The position numbers were made by a program, and so were the translations under genes. This document shows positions 14,719-20,072 of a DNA stretch of 20,072 nucleotides, in pieces (the first letter of the stretch is position 1; each line of letters starts with the position of its first letter). The stretch is from UBA7332 sp051657165 (lineage in GTDB: Bacteria > Bacteroidota > Bacteroidia > Bacteroidales > UBA7332): contig JBOFKD010000084.1 of assembly GCA_051657165.1 (NCBI GenBank), forward strand, positions 1 through 20,072, written 5' to 3'. The notes under the pieces were generated by a model that saw nothing but the letters and a program-made list of their open reading frames with translations, ran no database searches and had not been told where the DNA came from.

Positions 14719-15069
14719 ATGAAAAGAAATATTGATAAGTTTGACGCTCTGATTAGTAAAAGAGAGTCGAAATGGAACGAAAGAGTGAAAGAAAGGAATG
14801 AAAATAGCGGCTGGAGTAAAAAAGCTTCTGATATTGCTATTAAAATTCTGATTCACTTACGCAAATCTCAGATTTCTCAAACTGACCTTGCCGGCAGAAT
14901 GGGTGTAAGCCGACAGTATATCAGCAAAATATTACAAGGAAAAGAAAACCTTGGATTATCGACTATTTGCAAACTGGAAGAGATTTTAGGGATTTCATTG
15001 ATTGAAACAAATATCCATAAGTCTTGCGAAACTGATTCTGATAACAATCACAAGCATAAGCTACTATAG
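14719..15069 (+). CDS. XRE-family HTH regulator, putative antitoxin
   Basis: 116 aa. The N-terminal ~40 residues are highly charged (SKRESKWNERVKERNENSGW), a typical binding arm for a toxin partner. The Cro/CI-type HTH spans about 50-100: LRKSQISQTDLAGRMGVSRQ then YISKILQGKENLGLSTICKL. The C-terminus is a His/Asn/Lys-rich tail. It is the second gene after the 193-aa protein; the inverted repeat over their promoter is a probable operator. It is followed by a hairpin shared with the convergent radical SAM gene. Confidence 0.85.
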   Translation: MKRNIDKFDALISKRESKWNERVKERNENSGWSKKASDIAIKILIHLRKSQISQTDLAGRMGVSRQYISKILQGKENLGLSTICKLEEILGISLIETNIHKSCETDSDNNHKHKLL

Positions 15070-15079
15070 AATCAACAAA

Positions 15080-15117
15080 AATCCCCTGCATCCTCATTAC
15101 AGAAGTCGCAGGGGATT
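15080..15117. terminator. Bidirectional terminator between XRE and radical SAM genes
   Basis: 10-bp perfect arms AATCCCCTGC (15080-15089) and GCAGGGGATT (15108-15117) with an 18-nt loop. On the minus strand the stem is followed by TTTTTG, so it works best for the radical SAM transcript, and it also closes the XRE operon, 10 nt after its stop. Confidence 0.78.
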
Positions 15118-15142
15118 CATATATTACCCGATATTCAAAAAA

Positions 15143-17035
15143 TTATCTTTTCTTTTTCTTACCTCCACTCGTCAGCAAACGTTCGATATAATTCGGAGGG
15201 AGCATTGTGCGGGGTACTTTGGCTTCGAACCATTTATTTAATGGAAGTTCAAAGCCCGTCCCGTTCATATAATTATAAAGCGAGATGCGCAGACCTTCGC
15301 CGAATTTATCGTGATTGCCTCCTGTAGGATCTTCAAACTGAAGGTCGTTGCGGGCAAAACCTTTGAATTCAGGCTCCGTGATGCGGATATTGAATTTTTC
15401 GGGATTCAATCCTACAGGGCTGTGAGCCGTAAGGGCAAAACGATGCCAGAATCCGGACTGGATCAAGCCCAGTTCAAACAACTGTCGCACCACTTCCAGA
15501 GAATCTATCGTCTCCTGCTCGGTCTGAGTCGGGAAACCATACATCAGATAAGCATGAACCAGAATGCCTGATTCGGTGAGGTTACGGGTAACATGTGCCA
15601 CCTGATCAAGCGTTACCCCTTTATTGATCATCTTCAGAATACGTTCCGAAGCCACTTCCAGTCCTCCCGAAACGGCAATACATCCGGCTTGCTTCATCAG
15701 ATCACACAATTCAGCCGTGAAACTCTTTTCGAACCGCACATTCCCCCACCAGACTACTTTCAGGCGACGACGTAAGATCTCCTCACTAATCAATTTTAAT
15801 AATGACGGAGGTGCAGCTTCGTCCACAAAGTGGAATCCGATTTCTCCCGTCTGATCAATGATCCGCTCCATACGGTCAACAATCGTTTTTGCATCCGATG
15901 GCGAATAGCGGCCAATATAATCCAGCGATCCGTCGCAAAAACTACATTTACCCCAGTAACAACCGTGAGCCAGCGTCAGCTTATTCCATCTGCCATCACT
16001 CCACAGCTTATGCATCGGATTCAGGCGTTCGATAACCGATATATATTTATCCAGCAACAAATCCGAATAGTCAGGAGTACCTACCTCCGACTGCGGGCAT
16101 GGCTTATGTTCTTTTTGCGTATAATAAACAACCTTTCTATCCTCCAACAGAAACGTTCGTACCAGCTCTCCCTTCGCCCCCTTATCATCGATAAAACTCA
16201 ACAAAGGAAGTAAAGAATCTTCGGCATCATCCAGCACCACATAATCTACAAACTCAAACAAACGGGGTTCACTCAAAGAGCGTAATTCAGTATTGGCAAA
16301 ACCGCCGCCCATAATAATCCTGATCTCCGGTTTATTTTGTTTCAGCCATTGCGCAATGCGCAAGCCACTGTACAAATTTCCGGGGAAAGGAATCGTAAGC
16401 AGTACAATATCCGGATTTACCTCAGCAAAACGTTCAGACAAAACCTCCAATAAGAACTCATCCGTAAAACGAAGCGGAGCCTGCAACTCATCATACAATT
16501 CATCAAACGAAGATGCGCAGCGGCCCAGTCTCTCGGCATAACGACTGAATCCAAATTCCGGATCAACCGTCTCACTGATAAAGTTAGTCAGATCTTCCAG
16601 ATAACAAGTCGCAATAAAGCGCGCCTTATCCTCCATCCCGATCAGACCAAAGGCCCATTCCATCTCCTCCTCGTCCGTCTCGCGTCCGAAAACAGGCAAA
16701 TACTCATTCTCACAAATAGCATAGGTAAGCGTGCGATTTCGTCCCTGCATAAAAGCAATTACCCGATCAATCGTCCGCTCGTACTCTTCCCGGTTTTCAA
16801 GTACGGTTTCCGCAAACTCCGACAATTCCAGATCCAATTCAGAAACCTCATCAAACAGACGGGTCAATCCTTTTCCGGAGAAAACGCGAAGCATGGTTTC
16901 CAGACTCAGATCAGACTGAAAAGAAGCTATTCCGTTTTCATTCAGAAACCCTTTGATATATGCCGTAGCCGGATAAGGAGTATTCAGTTGAGTAAATGGC
17001 GGAGTGATCAGCCACATCTTTTTATCGTTATGCAT
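15143..17035 (-). CDS. Radical SAM protein with B12-binding-like domain
   Basis: 630 aa from the ATG at 17035 (MHNDKKMWLITPPF). The frame is open further upstream to 17188, but that extension crosses the divergent promoter region. Residues 1-200 form an N-terminal region with WLITPPFTQLNTPYP; 205-275 is a Rossmann-like, B12-binding-type fold (VLLTIPFPGN, IRIIMGGGFAN) without the cobalamin-ligating DxHxxG motif. The radical SAM core starts with GCYWGKCSFC (Cys359, Cys364, Cys367), i.e. CX4CX2C rather than CX3CX2C. The TIM-barrel strands continue (VVWWGNVRFEK, AVSGGLEVASERILKMINKG, VHAYLMYGFPTQTEQET). It should bind a 4Fe-4S cluster and cleave S-adenosylmethionine. The substrate is unknown; it is not obviously one of the named methylthiotransferases. 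It ends with a KKKKR tail. Confidence 0.88.
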   Translation of the reverse strand: MHNDKKMWLITPPFTQLNTPYPATAYIKGFLNENGIASFQSDLSLETMLRVFSGKGLTRLFDEVSELDLELSEFAETVLENREEYERTIDRVIAFMQGRNRTLTYAICENEYLPVFGRETDEEEMEWAFGLIGMEDKARFIATCYLEDLTNFISETVDPEFGFSRYAERLGRCASSFDELYDELQAPLRFTDEFLLEVLSERFAEVNPDIVLLTIPFPGNLYSGLRIAQWLKQNKPEIRIIMGGGFANTELRSLSEPRLFEFVDYVVLDDAEDSLLPLLSFIDDKGAKGELVRTFLLEDRKVVYYTQKEHKPCPQSEVGTPDYSDLLLDKYISVIERLNPMHKLWSDGRWNKLTLAHGCYWGKCSFCDGSLDYIGRYSPSDAKTIVDRMERIIDQTGEIGFHFVDEAAPPSLLKLISEEILRRRLKVVWWGNVRFEKSFTAELCDLMKQAGCIAVSGGLEVASERILKMINKGVTLDQVAHVTRNLTESGILVHAYLMYGFPTQTEQETIDSLEVVRQLFELGLIQSGFWHRFALTAHSPVGLNPEKFNIRITEPEFKGFARNDLQFEDPTGGNHDKFGEGLRISLYNYMNGTGFELPLNKWFEAKVPRTMLPPNYIERLLTSGGKKKKR

Positions 17036-17148
17036 GAATTGTTTTCGTTTTGCAGTTAGAACTGTAAAGGTACACACTTGGTTTAGAACAGACAAAAGGA
17101 TAATAAATATTTTATCCGAAATCAAAACCAGGAACAATATGATACCTG

Positions 17149-17181
17149 TTTGGGAAACGGTGAAGAAAATGAATATCTTTG
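17149..17181 (+). promoter_or_regulatory. Promoter of the 300-aa unknown gene
   Basis: TTTG (17149-17152), 21-nt spacer, TATCTTTG (17174-17181): a full Bacteroidota promoter match, with the start codon 18 nt after the -7 box. It lies inside the upstream extension of the radical SAM frame, supporting the shorter start for that gene. Confidence 0.7.
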
Positions 17182-17199
17182 GACACAAAATAAAAGTTT

Positions 17200-18102
17200 A
17201 TGGACAAAGAGCTACAAGAATATATAGCCAAACGGATGCGAAGCTTTGGTGGAAAAATTCCTTCGCAAGAGATATTTGACAAATGGCTGTCGGAGTACAT
17301 TGCTCAAGTAAATGATGCACCACTGGAAGAAGCAGAAGGCTATTCACTCAATGAGATGAATCTGATTTTAAATAGTCTCTGGTTAGATAATTGTCCGGTT
17401 CAGCTAAAGAATCTGAGTGAAAATGATTTAAAACGTATTCCTGTTTTATGTCAGACAAAGCATCTGATAGACATTCTGCTGAAGGATGAGAAAATTAAGC
17501 TAACAGCAACAGGAGCTATTCCTCCTAAAATTGTAAAAGAAATGTATGCTCTTGGTGCCCCGGAGTATACGATTGAAGAAGGAATCTCGAAACTCTCTAA
17601 AGAAATTGATTCTATAACCGTTCAGCTCACGCATATCCTGCTTACGTTATCCAAAATCGCAAAAGTGCAGAAAAATGTAATGACTCTGACTGTTGCCGGA
17701 AAGAAAATAGCACAAGACGATCAGAAAATTCTTTTTGAAATACTGAAAACGTTCACTATTCATTTCAATAAAGGATATTTCGATGGTTACAAAAATAATG
17801 ATGTAGCACACATAGGAGTTGGCTTCGGGTTGGTTTTAGTTTCTAAATACGGTTCTGAAACAAGATCTGAATATTTCTACAGCAAAAAATACCTTGAAGC
17901 ATTCTCTCAATTTGGCCTTGATCAGGATATGAGAGAATCTGACGTCCTAAGTTGTTTCGCATTACGATTTTTCCAACGCTTTCTTTACTTTTTCGGATTT
18001 ATCGAGATGGAAAGACAACAAAGATCTATGAATTATTTCGTTAAAAAGACTCCTCTTTTCGACAAAGCAATTCTTATCAAAAAACCGAAATATCAAAAAT
18101 AA
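17200..18102 (+). CDS. Unknown 300-aa protein with pRiA4b ORF-3-like segment
   Basis: I do not recognise the whole protein. It is soluble, without signal or membrane segments. Residues ~82-118 (LCQTKHLIDILLKDEKIKLTATG then IPPKIVKEM) resemble the 'KLTxxGxLPxxxVxE' segment seen in plasmid pRiA4b ORF-3 and related helical proteins; this is a by-eye match. The middle (135-200) is helical. The C-terminal part has HIGVGFGLVLVSKYG and FFQRFLYFFGFIEM, then a basic end (KKPKYQK). The promoter is 18 nt upstream and a small broken gene follows 9 bp downstream in the same direction. Function unknown. Confidence 0.75.
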   Translation: MDKELQEYIAKRMRSFGGKIPSQEIFDKWLSEYIAQVNDAPLEEAEGYSLNEMNLILNSLWLDNCPVQLKNLSENDLKRIPVLCQTKHLIDILLKDEKIKLTATGAIPPKIVKEMYALGAPEYTIEEGISKLSKEIDSITVQLTHILLTLSKIAKVQKNVMTLTVAGKKIAQDDQKILFEILKTFTIHFNKGYFDGYKNNDVAHIGVGFGLVLVSKYGSETRSEYFYSKKYLEAFSQFGLDQDMRESDVLSCFALRFFQRFLYFFGFIEMERQQRSMNYFVKKTPLFDKAILIKKPKYQK

Positions 18103-18111
18103 GATCAGATT

Positions 18112-18408
18112 ATGGCATCAAAAACATAAGGATTAGAAAAATAGATCGAAGCACAAAAACGCCACCGGCTGTCAGACAAACACGTTCAAATGGCTCGTGA
18201 ACTTGGCTTCAATCCGGATAAGTTGAGTAAAATAGACAATCACAAACAAGAGTCATGGAAGGCTCCGCTTCCGCAATTTATTGAAGAGTTGTATAGCAAT
18301 AAGTTTAATCGTGAAGCGCCGGCTGGCGTGATTAAATCAGTCCGCCAGATTCTGGCTGAGATTAAAGCTGAGCATAAAAGCAAGAAAAAGAATCAGAATC
18401 CGGATTAA
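18112..18408 (+). pseudogene. Small gene broken by two in-frame stops near its start
   Basis: From an ATG at 18112, 9 bp after the preceding stop, the frame reads MASKT, TAA (18127-18129), GLEK, TAG (18142-18144), then continues unbroken for 88 residues to a TAA at 18408. The part before the next ATG (18190) still looks like protein (IEAQKRHRLSDKHVQ) and runs smoothly into MARELGFNPDKLSKIDNHK, with WKAPLPQFIEELY later. I recall small Bacteroidota proteins of about this length with QMARELG-NP-K and KAPLPEFIE motifs. The intact product would have been ~98 aa. Either it is decayed, or translation restarts at 18190 to give 72 residues. Confidence 0.7.
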
Positions 18409-18418
18409 TTCAGACAGA

Positions 18419-18458
18419 CTCCGCCTCCTTTTTCGAACAACCGAAAAAAAAGGCGGAG
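18419..18458. terminator. Bidirectional terminator between the broken gene and fic
   Basis: 17-bp arms (18419-18435 / 18442-18458) with two mismatches: CTCCGCC at the base pairs with GGCGGAG, with T5/A8 runs in the upper stem and a 6-nt loop. It lies 10 nt from one stop and 8 nt from the convergent fic stop. Confidence 0.82.
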
Positions 18459-18466
18459 CCTGTTTA

Positions 18467-19726
18467 TTATTCTTTCTCTAAAACATGAACCAGAAACTGC
18501 CCGATAAAGTTCAGCATTTCTTTCCGGTCAGCATCTTCAACCGACTGATCGTAACGATATTCTTTATCGAAAGATTCCGTACTATCTATATCAATTTTTA
18601 GCCTAAATTTAAATTGCTCCGGAATAAAGCTCAGCATAATCCGATGCGAGTCTGTCCCTTTTCGCAAGAATATATTACCAGAAAGTTCTCCGTCATTAGA
18701 AAAGAAGTCTCTCCCTGGATCGGTTAATTTAAAAGTATCAAACAATGAATAAAACTCTTCAAGTTCATTATTTACAAACTCAAACAGAGCAATATAGCTC
18801 TTATCTCTGGCTATAGATTCTAACTCTTCCGTTCTTTCAGGTGCTCCGATTTTAGAAGCAAACTTCGTTTTAAGCTTCTTACGCCAGTCATCACCATCTT
18901 CGATACTTTCTCCTTTAGCTGCACGAATAGCTACTGAAAGCGACCATTCAGCTTCCCTCACCATATAATCGACAAAAGGATGAATCTGATCAACAGATGC
19001 ATTTGCACCATCAGATGGAGTTAAACCAACTTCAATATCGCAAAGATGTAAAACTCTCAGATACTCTTCTTTTTTGGAACTTTTAATTATCACCATCGGA
19101 TAACCTGCACGTTCCAGAATATAGGTAACCAACAAGCGGGCAATCCTTCCGTTTCCATCCTCGAACGGATGAATACGAATATAACGGTAGTGCATTAACG
19201 CTGCTAGCTCTACAGGAGATAGTTCTCCTTTATCTATTTCTTCATTAACCCATCTGACCAATTCGCTCATCATCATAGGAGTTTCCTGTGGCGAAGCATA
19301 AGCAAACTCCTCTCCGGTCACTGTGATTACTGAATTCGGACGAGTCTTATATATACCGACATGAACCAGGTAACGATTCCCGTTTTTATCTGTTTTATAG
19401 AAATCTTCCGCCAGAATAATCCGGTTCAAATCCCTGATATCTCTTTCATTCAACCGATATTCCTTATCCTGAGCAGCTTCACGAATCCAGCGCAATCCGG
19501 CATTATGTGCTTTCATTTCTTCCAGATCACGCATTTTCGCCTCTCCCATAGATTCTCCGAAAAGCAACAGCATTTTCGTCTGACCATAAGTAAGCGTATT
19601 CCCTTCAATATGATTTGTATTAAAGTTAAATTCAAGATTCAATTTATCATTGAGTCTCTTTTTATCTTCAGGCTTTAAAGGTTGTAACTTTTGCCACTCA
19701 TTGAATAATGTTTCTATCTTTCTCAT
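18467..19726 (-). CDS. Class II (self-inhibited) Fic family AMP transferase
   Basis: 419 aa. The Fic core contains HPFEDGNGRIAR (186-197), a full match to HPFx(D/E)GNGRxxR with catalytic His186, so transfer of AMP from ATP to a hydroxyl side chain of a target protein is expected. Upstream, TNHIEGN (37-43) fits the inhibitory helix (S/T)xxxE(G/N) with Glu41, which blocks ATP gamma-phosphate binding; its N-terminal position makes this class II. VGIYKTRPNSVIT (~123-135) is the target-binding flap. Residues ~285-419 form an extra C-terminal domain that I do not recognise. The gene appears monocistronic and no separate antitoxin is adjacent, consistent with built-in inhibition. The target is unknown. 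Confidence 0.93.
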   Translation of the reverse strand: MRKIETLFNEWQKLQPLKPEDKKRLNDKLNLEFNFNTNHIEGNTLTYGQTKMLLLFGESMGEAKMRDLEEMKAHNAGLRWIREAAQDKEYRLNERDIRDLNRIILAEDFYKTDKNGNRYLVHVGIYKTRPNSVITVTGEEFAYASPQETPMMMSELVRWVNEEIDKGELSPVELAALMHYRYIRIHPFEDGNGRIARLLVTYILERAGYPMVIIKSSKKEEYLRVLHLCDIEVGLTPSDGANASVDQIHPFVDYMVREAEWSLSVAIRAAKGESIEDGDDWRKKLKTKFASKIGAPERTEELESIARDKSYIALFEFVNNELEEFYSLFDTFKLTDPGRDFFSNDGELSGNIFLRKGTDSHRIMLSFIPEQFKFRLKIDIDSTESFDKEYRYDQSVEDADRKEMLNFIGQFLVHVLEKE

Positions 19727-19822
19727 AGCTTCGTATGATTATTTTTTGTCCTGAACAATTAGAAATAGCTTCCAAATAAGAGCTTCGATCTACTCGGAAC
19801 TCGTTAGGTATATTCTTGAAAA

Positions 19823-19855
19823 TGTAGTGGCGACACACAGGTCCGCACCCCTACA
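19823..19855. repeat. Imperfect GC-rich inverted repeat
   Basis: TGTAGTGGCGACA on the left faces CCGCACCCCTACA on the right; TGTAG/CTACA pairs fully and the inner part pairs with mismatches. The GC content contrasts with the flanks. It resembles small dispersed intergenic elements of the TGTAGGGGCG...CGCCCCTACA kind, but only one copy is in view. Confidence 0.4.
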
Positions 19856-19922
19856 ATGACAATATAAGCCCTTATTTTGTATCTGAGTACTTATCAGACC
19901 CGGAACTCTCAGTAAAAATAAG

Positions 19923-19990
19923 AAAAGTTTTGACTGTACTCGAAACTTTTGGCAAAACTACTAAAAGTTTCAAGCACAGTAGAAACTTTT
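19923..19990. repeat. Two paired AAAAGTTT/AAACTTTT inverted-repeat units
   Basis: Unit 1 (19923-19950) and unit 2 (19963-19990) are each 28 bp: AAAAGTTT, 12-nt spacer, AAACTTTT. They are spaced exactly 40 bp apart. The spacers TGACTGTACTCG and CAAGCACAGTAG agree at 8 of 12 positions when one is reverse-complemented (shared ACTGT), so unit 2 looks like an inverted copy of unit 1. They lie ~200 bp upstream of fic. Confidence 0.7.
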
Positions 19991-20072
19991 AACATACACA
20001 GGTCTCAATTTGAAATTTTTTGCCCGATTTTCGCCATCACCCGTCACCTTTGACATATCTCTCATAATATCA

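Larger units (their letters stand above)
19727..20072. other. Gene-free window end upstream of fic
   Basis: 346 bp with no credible open frame. It contains a GC-richer imperfect inverted repeat (19823-19855) and two 28-bp inverted-repeat units (19923-19990). A full promoter match for fic was not found. Whatever gene lies beyond 20072 is not visible. Confidence 0.6.

Noticed and set aside
15002..15241. 79-codon plus-strand frame overlapping the XRE gene end
   Set aside because: It crosses the bidirectional terminator and the 3' end of the radical SAM gene; no protein features.
15311..16919. Several plus-strand open frames opposite the radical SAM gene
   Set aside because: They are antisense shadows; the minus-strand frame has a complete domain order and the CX4CX2C motif.

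Overview
The window looks like chromosome of a Bacteroidales-type member of the Bacteroidota (Bacteroides, Parabacteroides or Dysgonomonas-like; the genus cannot be fixed from sequence alone). The evidence is AT-rich intergenic DNA, promoters of the TTTG / N19-21 / TAnnTTTG type used by the Bacteroidota primary sigma factor, a GH2 beta-galactosidase with a discoidin-type domain, TonB C-terminal repeat proteins, an ECF sigma operon ending in an outer-membrane barrel, and weak Shine-Dalgarno signals.

Left part (1-8603): the 3' end of a GH2 beta-galactosidase ends at a strong hairpin. It is followed by a redox block: a leftward operon (DUF6132-like protein, DUF2892-like membrane protein, thioredoxin lipoprotein) divergent from oxyR. 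The 110-bp gap between them holds a tandem OxyR-type site (ATAG-N7-CTAT) that abuts a consensus promoter for the thioredoxin operon. Next come two tandem paralogous exported proteins that each appear to contain three TonB-C-like repeats, then a cytoplasmic-looking BspA-type leucine-rich-repeat protein. The gene-free stretch after it carries a 22-bp-periodic array with a 36-bp perfect palindrome.

Middle (8604-11834): a compact operon encodes an ECF sigma factor, a single-pass putative anti-sigma protein, a small exported protein and an outer-membrane beta-barrel protein, and ends at an excellent terminator. A lone exported protein of unknown function follows.

Accessory part (11886-15117): a hipBA toxin-antitoxin operon is bracketed on both sides by nearly identical operator-like inverted repeats. 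It sits directly beside a 54-codon remnant of a TonB-dependent receptor, a 44-bp perfect palindrome, and a second two-gene module (uncharacterised 193-aa protein plus XRE regulator) with its own inverted repeat over the promoter. This is a small defence/stability-type island with signs of gene loss.

Right part (15143-20072): a leftward radical SAM protein with a B12-binding-like domain; a divergent unknown 300-aa protein followed by a small gene broken by two in-frame stops; a class II (self-inhibited) Fic protein; and a gene-free end with two paired inverted-repeat units. Most convergent gene pairs are separated by clear, often bidirectional, hairpin terminators.
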